Part shown: positions 37,366 through 48,712 of the stretch, one piece after another
Position numbering within the stretch: the first letter of the stretch is position 1
Layout of the letters: each line of letters begins with the position of its first letter
Source of the DNA: Megaleporinus macrocephalus
Lineage: Eukaryota; Chordata; Actinopteri; Characiformes; Anostomidae
DNA: 64,000 nt
Assembly (NCBI GenBank): GCA_021613375.1
Contig: CM038726.1
Span: forward strand, 16,999,341-17,063,340
Direction: 5' to 3'
Notes under the pieces: model-generated
Databases searched by the model: none
The model's input: the letters and a program-made list of their open reading frames with translations, nothing else
Told to the model about the DNA's origin: nothing
Translations under genes and position numbers: made by a program

Positions 37366-37462
37366 AGGAACTCTTTCAGAAAATGACTCGCTGAAGTTTG
37401 CTGTGTGTTTGTTTTGCCACCTTAACTGGTTTAGCTCTGTCTTGGACAGTGCGCTCCCAAAG

Positions 37463-38938
37463 CTCTTCATACTCTGTGCTGGTTTGTTGGGAGATGATTG
37501 AACAGGTTAATTTCATACTCCTCATACTCTGTACTGGTTTATTGGGAGATGATTGAACAGGTTAATTTCATACTCCTCATACTCTGTACTGGTTTATTGG
37601 GAGATGATTGAACAGGTTATCTTCATACTCCTCATACTCTGTACTGGTTTATTGGGAGATGATTGAACAGGTTAATTTCATACTCCTCATACTCTGTACT
37701 GGTTTATTGGGAGATGATTGAACAGGTTATTTTCATACTCCTCATACTCTGTACTGGTTTATTGGGAGATGATTGAACAGGTTATCTTCATACTCTTCAT
37801 ACTCTGTACTGGTTTATTGGGAGATGATTGAACAGGTTATCTTCATACTCCTCATACTCTGTACTGGTTTATTGGGAGATGATTGAACAGGTTATTTTCA
37901 TACTCCTCATACTCTGTACTGGTTTATTGGGAGATGATTAAACAGGTTATTTTCATACTCCTCATACTCTGTACTGGTTTATTGGGAGATGATTGAACAG
38001 GTTATTTTCATACTCCTCATACTCTGTACTGGTTTATTGGGAGATGATTAAACAGGTTATCTTCATACTCCTCATACTCTGTACTGGTTTATTGGGAGAT
38101 GATTGAACAGGTTATCTTCATACTCCTCATACTCTGTACTGGTTTATTGGGAGATGATTGAACAGGTTATCTTCATACTCCTCATACTCTGTACTGGTTT
38201 ATTGGGAGATGATTAAACAGGTTATCTTCATACTCCTCATACTGTACTGGTTTACTGGGAGATGATTGAACAGGTTATCTTCATACTCCTCATACTCTGT
38301 ACTGGTTTATTGGGAGATGATTGAACAGGTTATCTTCATACTCCTCATACTCTGTACTGGTTTATTGGGAGATGATGGAACAGGTTAATTTCATACTCCT
38401 CATACTCTGTACTGGTTTATTGGGAGATGATGGAACAGGTTAATTTCATACTCCTCATACTCTGTACTGGTTTATTGGGAGATGATGGAACAGGTTAATT
38501 TCATACTCCTCATACTCTGTACTGGTTTGTTGGGAGATGATGGAACAGGTTAATTTCATACTCCTCATACTCTGTACTGGTTTATTGGGAGATGATGGAA
38601 CAGGTTAATTTCATACTCTTCATACTCTGTACTGGTTTATTGGGAGATGATTGAACAGGTTATCATTATACTCCTCATACTCTGTGCTGGTTTATTGGGA
38701 GATGATTGAACAGGTTAATTTCATACTCCTCATACTCTGTACTGGTTTATTGGGAGATGATTGAACAGGTTATCATTATACTCCTCATACTCTGTGCTGG
38801 TTTATTGGGAGATGATTGAACAGGTTATCTTCATACTCCTCATACTCTGTACTGGTTTATTGGGAGATGATTGAACAGGTTATCATTATACTCCTCATAC
38901 TCTGTACTGGTTTATTGGGAGATGATTGAACAGGTTAA
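37463..38938 (+). repeat. 55-bp minisatellite, about 27 copies
   Basis: The unit contains CTCATACTCTGTACTGG, TTTATTGGGAGATGATTG and AACAGGTTAATTTCATACTC. Copies differ at a few positions (TTAATTTC, TTATCTTC, TTATTTTC, TTATCATT; ATTGAAC, ATTAAAC, ATGGAAC). One unit near 38237 has lost 2 bp (53 bp). Runs of the same variant lie next to each other (the ATGGAAC form at 38370-38620). Confidence 0.97.
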
Positions 38939-39689
38939 CTGTGGAGTGATCTTTAACGACTGCTTTCTCACGAAGTCTGCAAACTGTCGTCTTCTGAGCA
39001 ACGTCAGTCTTTTCAGATACAAACCAGCTCCTCGCGAGTGAAGAGTGAATCCTCACGTAGGAGTTAAATCTAAGGCGGTAGACTCCGAGGGAATGTCTGA
39101 GTTTCTTCCTCTGGCACAGTGTGTTCACTTATTTCCAGCTTTAGGCAGCTATGTTAGCTTTAGCCTATACTAGCACACAGTATGTGCACTCTCAGCAGCC
39201 TGTATTAAAGAGCGTGGAGTCGAGGCGTTCTGATTGGTGTTTTTTCCCAGTCAGTAGCGTACTCAATACCACGGCAATTAAGATATTATCGTAGACGATA
39301 TATATCGCACACCTCTGGGTGGAGGTCACAAAGGAGCTGATTTTCTTTCTGCATGTTCTACTTTCACTGGGTGGCCATCTTCAATCAAGTTTCCCTCTGA
39401 ACTCTTACAGAAACCAAGACACAACCACACATCAGACTTACTTTTATTAGAAGGCTTGAAAAACTTAAACTCTGATTTAAAAAGTCCATGGCGTGTCTAG
39501 AATACTGTTGCCAACTTTGGTTGATGCTGCAGAAACTACTGTATCTCCAGAGCATACGAGTCAAAAATCAATTTAACACCTTCAGAAGTCAACGCTCCTA
39601 GTAGGAGATGAAGGTGCACTCATCAGCACTGTCCAGTGAACAACAAGCCTGTGGCTAACCAAGTTAGCATGGCTGATGTTTTAAAAAAA

Positions 39690-39720
39690 AAGTGTGTGTG
39701 TGTGTGTGTGTGTGTGTGTT
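39690..39720 (+). repeat. (TG)n microsatellite
   Basis: About 14 TG units after an A run. Confidence 0.9.
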
Positions 39721-40410
39721 TATGTCAGTGTCACAACACTATCACACTAATCACATCCATGTGTGTCAGTGATACTTTGCCTGCTTGTCTCTCACAAAAA
39801 GCCTGTCTCTGGTTACGTAGTGCTACAGTCACAAGACGCTAAAACAAGCCATGGGGCAGCGGCGATGTCTCCGCCACGCACAAGAACGCCTGCGTAGCTA
39901 CAAAAACACGACTCAACAGTCTCTGTATTTTGCTAGTTCAGGAGCAGGAGTCACCCAAATGTCAAGATCCAAAAATAATGGCCTGGACTCGGAGACACAG
40001 GCATCTTTGTTGGGCTCAGCTCAGTTCAGCTCACCCCGGAAACAAGCGTCCGCAACTTCCCGAGAAACCGCAGACCAACAAGCCTCATCATCCTGACAAA
40101 GGGGCCAGCTTCGTCTTCACCCTGACCTAATTTGGCCCGAGTTTATTTTGGATCAGTACTTTTTGCTTTTTTCAGAACAGGGCGGCTCTGCTGGCACGCG
40201 AGCAAGTTAGCAAAGCTGACCAAAAATGGATACTATGCTATCCTCTCCGTAAACATCTGTTGCTCCCTACAAGTCAAGATGAGATTTAATCTTACTGTAT
40301 AGAGATGGCACAACTTCTTCTTTTCAGATCCAAAAAGAAACTGCTGAGCTTTAAAATGGCCCAGATCCGGTTTTTATTCTCGTAATTTCCTCTTTTTCCT
40401 AAAAGTCGAC

Positions 40411-40913
40411 ACAGGGGTTGGACAATAAAACTAAAACACCTGGTTTTAGACCACAATAATTGATTAGTATGGTGTAGGACCTCCTTTTGCGGCCAATACA
40501 GCCTCAATTGGTCTTGGGAATGACATATACAAGTCCTGCACAGTGGTCAGAGGGATTTTAAGCCATTCTTCTTGCAGGACAGTGTCCAGGTCACTACGTG
40601 ATGCTGGTTGAGGAAAAGGTTTCCTAACTCGCTCCTCCAAAACACCACAAAGTGACTCAATAATATTTAGATCTGAAGACTGTGCAGGCCATGGGAGATG
40701 TTTAGCTTCACTTTCATGTTCATCAAACCAATCTCTTACCAGTCTTGCTGTGTGTATTGGTGCATTGTCATCCTGATACACGGCACCACCTTCAGGATAC
40801 AATGTTTGAACCATTGGATGCACATGGTCCTCCAGAATGGTTCGGTAGTCCTTGGCCATGAAACCTCCCACACTAAAATGACAGGTGTTTCAGTTTCATT
40901 GTCCAACCCCTGT
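40411..40913 (-). mobile_element. truncated Tc1/mariner element, DD36E type
   Basis: Terminal inverted repeats ACAGGGGTTGGACAATAAAA and (right end) TTCATTGTCCAACCCCTGT. The right flank is TATATA; the left TA has become CA. The 503-bp element keeps the minus-strand 3' part of the transposase. The 5' part, including the first catalytic Asp and the DNA-binding domain, is deleted. Confidence 0.9.
40464..40871 (-). pseudogene. Tc1-like transposase C-terminal fragment (DD36E)
   Basis: A 135-codon open frame covering the last part of the DDE domain. VYQDDNAPIHTARLVRDWFD holds the second catalytic Asp, and WPAQSSDLNIIES the Glu. There are 36 residues between that Asp and Glu, not the 34 of classic Tc1, which fits the DD36E group. 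It ends EAVLAAKGGPTPY, the usual Tc1 C-terminus. The Trp that normally follows the Glu (ENLW) is Cys here. The first Asp and both HTH domains are missing, so it is inactive. The frame itself is still open, suggesting a fairly recent copy. Confidence 0.88.
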
Positions 40914-41699
40914 ATATATATACAGTGTATATAGTGTGTGTATATATATATAGTGTTTGGGGGAGTGTTTTTATGTGAGACCCATATGGACTGGACAGAG
41001 ACCAATGTGTTTTTGTAAAGTCTAACATTGTTTACATCCAATATCAAACACTTTTCTTTAAAAAAAATTGAGGGAAATATTTTTTTTCCTGTTACGGGCC
41101 CTATAAAAAGAGCTGAACCGAAGCACTCCACTTAAGATGGCCGTCTAAAAGCACAGACGTAAACACATAGCCAATATGACAAACAGTCAAAACAGCTTTC
41201 GTCACATAGAGTATAATTCTAGCTGTGATGAACTGAGAGTATCTGAAAATTCTACAAAGTAGATGTTTGTCAGAAGCTAAAACATATTTTTGACTGAGTG
41301 GTGATATTTCATATCTAAATTGAAGGCCTAGCTCTAAATGTCCAACACTGAGTTCTAGTATAGTACTTAGTCACTAGTACTGGCTATTTTTATATTAACG
41401 TTTTTTGTAGTATTAGCCTCTTACTGGACTATTGCCATCTCCCTTATTAAGAATATAAATCGTATTCTGAGATGTTAAGTGATCAAATAGCTCAGTAGCA
41501 AACTAAGAAGTTGCTAAATAGCAGTAGCCCCATAAAGCAGAGCCGAGCTAAACCTGCTTTCCTTCAAAGAAAGATCACTAAAACTGCCATCACTGTCAGC
41601 CCTTTCAGGAAGGTCTATATGACTATAAGACTAGGGTAATAGAACCTAAATAATGGAGCAAATCAGTCGAAGTGCGAACACATGAGACTCGGATTTTAC

Positions 41700-42130
41700 A
41701 GCCGTATGCCCTTGGAACGCCCAGACACTGATGTGGGTATTGCAGTTTTTAACGCCTTGTTTCCTCGGGGCTACTTTTAGGGCCGTGGTAATTGAGTAAC
41801 AGTAATTAATAACCGCAGGCTAACAGGCCTGGCCACCTCCCGAGGGACCAAGAAAAGATGGGGGAGCCAGGCACAGAGGGGGTTTGAGTGGCGCCAGGGA
41901 CCGCCATCTGTCAAGATCGATGGGTCCAGTCACTGCCAATCACCCTCCTCCAGCCTCATGAGCCCACGCCCGTACAGTGGAAAAGGTACGAGTGCGAGTC
42001 ACCAGAAAAGAAGCAGCTAATGACATGCTAATAATGACACCGGAGCAGAAAGCAATCTCAAAATCAGCTCCTGGCAGATAATGAGGCAAAGCAGCCATTC
42101 CTGGCCCAGCGACCATGTCTAATGACACTT
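41700..42130. promoter_or_regulatory. candidate conserved noncoding element
   Basis: Repeat-free, moderately GC-rich intronic sequence between transposon relics. It has homeodomain-type TAATTA sites (GTAATTGAGTAACAGTAATT), GCCATCTGTCAAGATCGATG, and no coding frame of note. Proposed only from composition and motif density; conservation was not tested. Confidence 0.3.
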
Positions 42131-42238
42131 AGGAACCGTGAATGGCAAGGTATCTTTTACAGCACAGTGCACTTCTTCCTCCGTCTACAAGAGTAGAGTT
42201 GTAAAAATATCAGTTCAGATGAGAGTACACGATAACTA

Positions 42239-42652
42239 GGGCTGCCACTTTCGACTATTCTAGTAATCAAGTAATGTGAAATTATTTAAAAGTAATCAGA
42301 GGCTTAAACAGGTTAGTTAGAAACTCTCTTCAAAAAGAATTCCATTAAAATGCATGGTGGTCTCAGGAAAAAGCACTGTGAATGCAGTGAAAACATCCGT
42401 AAACAGTAAACAATCAATCTACAGCCTCCACAACTGCAGAAAAAGCTAAGTCTATAGGGTATTTGTCAGATCTCAGGCATCAAAGCCTCCGAGCGTTGTT
42501 CTGAAATGAACTTCTTTTGTTGTTACTATGCTGTGATTGCATTTTTTAGAGAGTTCTAAACACACTGGAGTAACTGAATTTCTTTCTGATGGAGTACTTT
42601 TCCACAGTTTTTCTGACAGATAAGTGGATTACTGGAATAATCAGCCCGAACC
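42239..42652 (+). mobile_element. hAT-like nonautonomous element (TAGGGCTGC type)
   Basis: Starts TAGGGCTGCCACTTTCGACT followed by ATTCTAGTAATCAAGTAATG, and ends with GTGGATTACTGGAATAATCA-GCCCGA, an imperfect inverted match of the start. No transposase. Confidence 0.5.
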
Positions 42653-43399
42653 AAAGATCAGGAGTTGTTTTTCATCCACTTCACTTCACTGACAGGTATC
42701 TTTCACTGGTTAGATGGGCGAAAAAGTAATGGGCGACAGGGAAAATGAAAAACGAAAATTAGGCTTGCTGAAGCTGGGCACCATCGATGCGTATCAATTA
42801 ACTTTGACTCCAACTGATCACATGGACAGATATAGCCACCGTGCTGTCAATCCACCCACTGCAGAAACCTGTTTCATGGTTAATTTCGCTGATTTTCCAC
42901 AGTCAGTGAATGAAGCACCAGGAGGACTTTCTGACTGCGGGACTGCAATCCTCTGATTTGGCAAAGCAAAGCCGCACCTAGCTCCAAGCTTCTAGAGGAA
43001 ATGGAAGTTCTGCAGTGCCGGCATCCTGCCAGGTGGCCTTCAGATTGACCCTAATATCTAAACCCTAACAAATGTAAGGTCATTTTCCAAAAGCCTGTTT
43101 CATGCTCAGATAAGACAGTTATGTACCACCTATAGGTCATGACGAGGGCCCGACTGATGTAAAGGTTTTAAGGAGATGAAAACTCTGATCCTGATTGACT
43201 GGTATAATAACATTAGGGCTGTAATTCTCATGACTGTTCATGTGAATGATTCCACTGGCTTAAATGTGGCTGGTAAGGGTATAGAGCTGTATAGAGCTGT
43301 AACAAGTGATCATATAAACGTAGGCTGCAGCATCACTTAACCAATTTAAACTTCTCATGGCTCTGTAGTATACCAGCCATATTAAAAATAATAAAAACT

Positions 43400-43925
43400 C
43401 ACACTCTACTTGTATCTGAAATGAATATTGAGATTTCTTTCTGAACAGTTTCCAACTTTTCTCTGTGCTGTAACACCAAATGGTAGGTTTGGATGAATTT
43501 TATACAACGGTGGACAGGGGTTGCACAGCAGGGTGTGTTTTCCGCCAGAACCATACGCAGCAGGATGCGGTGCATTGTGTGCTGTGACACATTCCTTTCA
43601 TAAGCATTAATGAAAGCCTCTGAGAGTCATGCCACAGCAGCGCTTCTGTCAGTCCAAACAAGACGCGATGGCCTTTGCTGCCATCTTGCATCAATGAGCC
43701 TGGGGTCCCCAACACTCGTTTGCTGGTTCATAGTTTGTCCCTTGTTGGACCACTGTTGATATGTGCCCACCATACCTAATAAAGGCAAGCCTTGCTGATT
43801 CAGACGCACTGACCCAGTCCTGTGGCCACAATGAATCGGCCCTAGTCAACGTTGCTCAGGTCATCAGGCCTGCCCATTTCTCCCACATCCAACACGACAA
43901 CTACGAGAACTGACTGTTTGCTTTC
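43400..43925 (-). pseudogene. Tc1-like transposase N-terminal relic
   Basis: Minus-strand sequence corresponding to the paired-like DNA-binding region of Tc1 transposase. Pieces such as STYQQWSNKGQT-type and DPRLIDARWQQRPSRLV are readable within 43627-43809, with frameshifts elsewhere. It belongs to a different Tc1 family from the DD36E relic at 40464. A family A MITE abuts its 5' end at 43932. Confidence 0.7.
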
Positions 43926-43931
43926 TGTCTG

Positions 43932-44151
43932 ATATATCGTCCAATAAAAATAAATAAAAGTTTTCTATATAATTTGAACACACAAATGGTCATTTACATT
44001 GTCTGAACATTTCATAATGAATGGACCAATAGATCCAACATAGCTTGGAAAAATATTTTATTGACCTACAGTGAAGATGATGTTTTTGTTCTCTCCTGTA
44101 AAGTAAAGCAATTTTTGAGATGCTTGTTTTTCATTGGACAGCGACGATATA
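43932..44151 (+). mobile_element. MITE family A copy 2
   Basis: Left end TATCGTCCAATAAAAAT (decayed) and right end TTTTCATTGGACAGCGACGA. Body blocks GGTCATTTACATTGTCTGAA, ATGAATGGACCAATAGA and CTCTCCTGTAAAG match the other copies. 220 bp, same orientation as copy 1. Confidence 0.8.
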
Positions 44152-44317
44152 CAGGACTCTGACACTATTATCACAACATTATTAACAGAGGGAGTTTATT
44201 TATTCGTCCTGCATTAATGTAAGGAAGACAAATAATAAGTTAATGGCCATTAAATTATTGGTGTAAGAGAGAGTTAAGAGTCTAGAACCGTTCATATTCC
44301 CAGAAACGTGTGATATA

Positions 44318-44826
44318 CACTACAGCTAAGTTTAGGATCACTTTAGAATTTAATTTCATGCAATTTTTTAATGCAATTCACCAACAATATTGTTCATTTC
44401 ACAATTAATGTAAGTGTATCAGATGATTTTTAAAGAATAAAAATGTTTGTATTAAAGTCTATAGAGGCTTATTTTGCATATAGTCCTATTATCAGCAATT
44501 CTCAGTCCTCTGTCTAAATCTCCTGGTACGACCACCAATCCAAGTTAAGGATGTTATTGGACTAATTGGTTGTTAGGACACTCTTGCTCAATTGTGATGC
44601 ACAGCTGAAAAACATTCTACTAATAAGTGAGTATAAAAGGGAACAACATTCTAGGTTAGTTTAGTATCTGAAGATCAGCAGTTGATGACTTGCTGACCGA
44701 CTCACAATGACCAGAAAGAAACAACTTTCTTTAAAGACCCGTCAGTCCATTGTTGTGTTAAGGAAGAAGATACTCCATTGAAAACAAGAACATTTCACTG
44801 TGATCCCAAACTTTTGAGCGGTAGTG
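44318..44826 (+). mobile_element. internally deleted Tc1-like element
   Basis: Flanked by TA at 44316-44317 and 44827-44828, with ends CACTACAGCTAAGTTTAGGA and TCCCAAACTTTTGAGCGGTA-GTG. The 5' region includes the start of the transposase gene at 44707 (MTRKKQLSLKTRQSIVVLRK, then a stop), fused straight to the 3' terminus. Nearly all of the transposase is deleted. 509 bp. Confidence 0.85.
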
Positions 44827-46490
44827 TATATCTTTGCTGTACTGGTCAGGATCTATTTGTGCTAACACATGCAGTCTGGGAGAACAGCTACTGTGGTTCT
44901 GCAGCAGTTAGTCCTGAAGAAGCTGTGAGAAGTCGGTCTGTGCTTTGTTCTGTTCTTTATAAAACTGGAGAAGGACATCAGCGCAGCCTAAACACACTCT
45001 GCACAAAATGCCATACATAAACCAGAGACATCTCCTCCACCATCTATGGTTATTTTCCCCTCTGTGTTTACCTCGCCCCCTGAGTCACCGCGAACGCGCT
45101 AATCTATTGCAGCCGCTGAACCTCCGCCAGTCAGGCCAGACAGTAGCTCAGGCAGCCAACAGAGATGGCAGCTGCTGAGTTGGTCCCGCCCTAGCTGGAG
45201 CAAAACAGGAAGAATTAGTTATTTCGCTTGGTGGAGGGTGTGGTGAGGTGTCAGGCCTGGTGGGGGGAAGCTAATCCCTCCAATAATGACCTCAGCATGA
45301 GAAACCCAAAACACAGATACATACACCAAAACCAACCACACGGGCTAAAGCCAACACCCCAACTGCGCCTCTCTAGCATCATATCCACACTGCTACAGGA
45401 TCAGCACACAGGATACCAGGACCTATACAGTCCAACAGCAACATGATCTGGAATCAGAGATTGGAGACAAATAGCATGTGATACAAATGCATAGAAACAT
45501 TTATACTATATTTCCCGAAGCCAGTAACTCACTCCCTAAAACATTTTCATTTCAGCCCAGATGCCAAACACTAGACGTAAAACAGTCTCCTCTTACAACC
45601 CTTACCTCTTTATGTTATCCAGCAACCAAAAACACACGTCAAAATTAGTTGTGTCAGTTCTCAAACTTGGGTCTGCAGAGGGGCTCATAACTTTCAGAAG
45701 TCATTTTGTCGATTTATTAAATCTGCTTCGTCCATTTAAAGTAAATTAATGTGATTACATAATAAAAATGTAATAAACATCCCAGACAATCACAACTTGC
45801 AGCCTCCAGCACCCACGCAAGTTACTTGTAATGGACTTGTGTGTTGTGTGTTATTCTGTAATCAGCTTCATGTCCATACTAGAAATTAGAAAGGCTGGGA
45901 TTTAGGGGGCAATTATGATCCACAAAGGAGGCCTAAAAAAGGAGGATAAAAACCTGTGTGTAATTGTGTATCCTGTTATTGAGCATCTGCTTGTACACGG
46001 TCGAGCACATTTTTAGCCACCAAGATACAAACAAATGTAAATGTATCCTAAAAAGAACAACTTCTAAGGCCAAACGCAGCATCTTGCATTGGCAAGTTTT
46101 AAAAAGTACATTGTATACACGTTCCTTTTCATAATTTAAAGAAAACACAATATGAAGCCTGGTGTCAAGACATGCTGTGTAAAGTGCAGCTTATAAATAA
46201 ATAAATGAGTAATTGACTGAATCAGAATAGAACAAAATTATGTTCTAACAAAGTGGAAGGACCCATAATCACCTGACTGAGTCCCAACTGATAAAACTAG
46301 CAGCATCAGGTGTGTTCCTGCAGGTTTCGAATAAAAAACCTTCAGCCAGGCCCCTCGAGAATAAGACCGGACACAGTTTAGTACATGTTTTTTAAAGAAT
46401 TTGCCAAGAACCACTTTTCAATATTTAGTTAATAGCACAAAGCACTAGTTACGACAACTTTTAACATGGTCGTTTTTTGGACTACCTCAT

Positions 46491-47391
46491 TGGCTACGTT
46501 TACATGCAGAGATTTTCTCCAATCCGATTAAATTCATTCCGATTCTAGATTAAGACTGGAGGTGTTTATATGCTCACTCTACTCAACAATTTGATAAAAA
46601 TCTCAGTTTACATGCACACTACAAGTAATTGGAGCTAACATTACGCGCATGCATAGAGTATATCTTGGCGTAAACATTACCATGACAACGAGCATCGAGC
46701 GAGTTCAGTCAGAGTGAGACCGGCAGAAGTATGTTACCTGAGGTTTCAGTTGGCGCGCTTGTGTTTTTAACTGTTTTAAAATTATGGCAGACTCACACGT
46801 ACTTATTTAAAGAAGGGGCGAGAGGAAGATGTCACGTCCTGTAACACTGTTTTCATCCGTGTTAGCAAGTCCATCTCCCGTGAATTCCTCCATAATTTTG
46901 TAAAATGGTGGATCGTGAGAAACTTCCATCTGTTTTTAATTTGCTCTATAGTTGGTGTAAACCCACCGGTGTTCATTTGCTCATATACTTTTCTAAACAG
47001 CTTGTTATTGCGAGCTTTATGGCCATCCATCCTGCTAACTGTTTTTAAATCTTTTAAGGTTTGAAGCACAAACTTTTTTTCTTCTGAAGACCAGTCTCTA
47101 CCTTCTGCCAAGTTAAAACCTTCATGACGCAACTGCACATGCCCAGAGCGTATTTAAACTTTCCGATTGGGAATGTAATCTGATACATGCGTTTACACGA
47201 CTATTATTCTTCTGTTACACAGATTATTTACTGGATTACCCACCTCCTTCAATTGTATAGAAATTGTAATCGGAATGACCTCAATCGGACTAGTCTATTC
47301 GGATTAAGGTGTGTACATGGACGTATCCTGTTCCTATTGAGCTAATAGTCGGATTATTAAGGGATTATTGGGCTGCATGTAAACATAGCCA
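46491..47391 (-). mobile_element. TIR element with SANT/Myb-like ORF (possibly PIF/Harbinger-type)
   Basis: Ends TGGCTACGTTTACATGCA and TGCATGTAAACATAGCCA are near-perfect inverted repeats. The subterminal zones are studded with CCGATTA/TAATCGGA phrases (46523, 46545; about 47270-47360), likely transposase-binding repeats. The centre holds a 111-codon ORF on the minus strand. No DDE transposase and no clear target duplication, so the superfamily is uncertain. Confidence 0.7.
46803..47138 (-). CDS. small SANT/Myb-like protein of the 46491-47391 element
   Basis: 111 codons, uninterrupted. Reads RDWSSEEKKFVLQTLKDLKT, then KARNNKLFRKVYEQMNTGGF and IEQIKNRWKFL. The spaced aromatic residues (W..., F..., W of NRWKFL) and helical periodicity resemble SANT/Myb or trihelix DNA-binding domains, like the Myb-type second protein of PIF/Harbinger elements and related host genes. 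The C-terminal third (TSSSRPFFK) looks unstructured. The ORF may be a truncated version of a longer protein. It is intact inside an otherwise reduced element, so either young or a chance survivor. Confidence 0.5.
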   Translation of the reverse strand: MQLRHEGFNLAEGRDWSSEEKKFVLQTLKDLKTVSRMDGHKARNNKLFRKVYEQMNTGGFTPTIEQIKNRWKFLTIHHFTKLWRNSREMDLLTRMKTVLQDVTSSSRPFFK

Positions 47392-48252
47392 CTGAAATGA
47401 TCACTTTATGCTGCCTTGAACATCCTGTTTCATCTCAAGCTGCTCTGAAGTGCAAGCCTGTGTTTGCAACAGCCACACACACAATACACTAGCTACCTTG
47501 CATCAAGCTTAACAGCTGTTAAGACACTTATATTTCACCATTTTAAGACAAAGTTTCACGCTGCTGGCATTTACTATTGCTGTCTACCTTCTAAAACTGA
47601 TAGCGCTCCCGCTATAACATCTGTTTACTTCACCTCTACAATAGAAGAATAAACTGAGTAAAGAAACCCTAATACAAGAGCAGAATGTGGTCAGTCAATA
47701 ATAGGCTTGGATGATACTGTAAATTTAGCCAAACCATAATTGTCTCCAGAATTATTGCGATAAACGTTATAATCGTGTTATAAAACAAACAGCCTTACTG
47801 TGGCTTTTACATGAAATAGTAAAACTGATCGAACTGGCATTGCGTGTTGTAGAGCGCTGCGCTGCACTCTGAGTGGCTTAAGGCTGAGTATACTTTAGCA
47901 GCTTGTGCAGGACTCTGCTGATGGCACCTGAAAACTGTAGGCATTTACTTCACGCTGCATAACGATTCTCAGAAACGACAAGAGGTGGTACCAAAAAATT
48001 ATCTCCACAGGAGGTGGACCTGCTCCGCAAGAGCACATTCAAATTAATCAGTTTTAGATGAAACGCAGCTCGCGTAGTGAGCACCAACTCCAAGTTACTA
48101 GCAGAGAGCAAATCACACGTACCAGATCCGCTTTACCATCGTCATATATCCCAGCATTTTTACCAGACTAGAACTCTGCACTGTATTTTTTGAAGTGGTG
48201 TTGTAAACATTTATATTTGCAGTTAATTAGTTGTTGATATTTTATTATCATA

Positions 48253-48479
48253 TATATCATCGCTGTCTAATGAAAATCTCCAAAATTGCAACTTTACAGG
48301 AGAGACATATTTACTTTCAATGTAAGTCAATGGAACCAGAATTCTTTCCAAGCTGTTTCCAACACTTCTTTTGGTCCATTCATCATAAAATTTTCACACG
48401 ATGTAAACGACCATTGGCGTGTTCAAATGATGTAGAAAACTCAACATCAACAAAAAATTTATTGGACAGTGACGATATG
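48253..48479 (-). mobile_element. MITE family A copy 3 (reverse)
   Basis: Reads CATCGCTGTCTAATGAAAAT at one end and TTATTGGACAGTGACGATAT at the other. The body is in the opposite orientation to copies 1, 2 and 5 (GCAACTTTACAGGAGAGACA first, ACATCAACAAAAAATTT last). 227 bp, within a hAT-like AT-rich context (about 47699-48607). Confidence 0.85.
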
Positions 48480-48712
48480 TAGGTTGCTCAAAAAACCCAA
48501 AAATGTGGCCAGGCATGTTACGTGATGGAAAGTAGTTGATAATAGTTGACATGATATCTTCATGAATTATTATATTATCGCGATATTCTAAAATATTGTT
48601 TATTGGCACTAGTTAATACTGTCTATACCAACTGATGACTCACCAGTCCTTCAAACCACTACAGAAATCCCCATGACGCGGTTAAAGCAGCTCAGCTAGC
48701 TGTTCTTCTTAC

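Larger units (their letters stand above)
37164..39317 (+). mobile_element. hAT element carrying a 55-bp minisatellite
   Basis: Begins TAGGGTTGTGTGATATTG and ends GATATATATCGCACACCTCTG, an imperfect inverted repeat of the usual GCGATAT-type hAT end. The flanks GGTCGAGG (37156-37163) and GGTGGAGG (39318-39325) match at 7 of 8 positions. The 2154-bp body holds a reverse SINE tail (37262-37365), the minisatellite (37463-38938) and about 380 bp of unique DNA. No transposase was seen. Confidence 0.65.
22205..48712 (-). other. dab2ip intron C-D (26.5 kb)
   Basis: The largest intron in view, separating the exon with the C2 domain and GAP start from the arginine-finger exon. It is densely filled with Tc1, hAT and MITE relics listed separately. 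Stretches with nothing recognised include 22205-24900 (apart from the repeat at 23395), 31710-33470, 34690-35120, 39330-40400, 40920-42230 (apart from a CNE-like stretch), 44830-46480 and 47400-47690. Confidence 0.75.
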
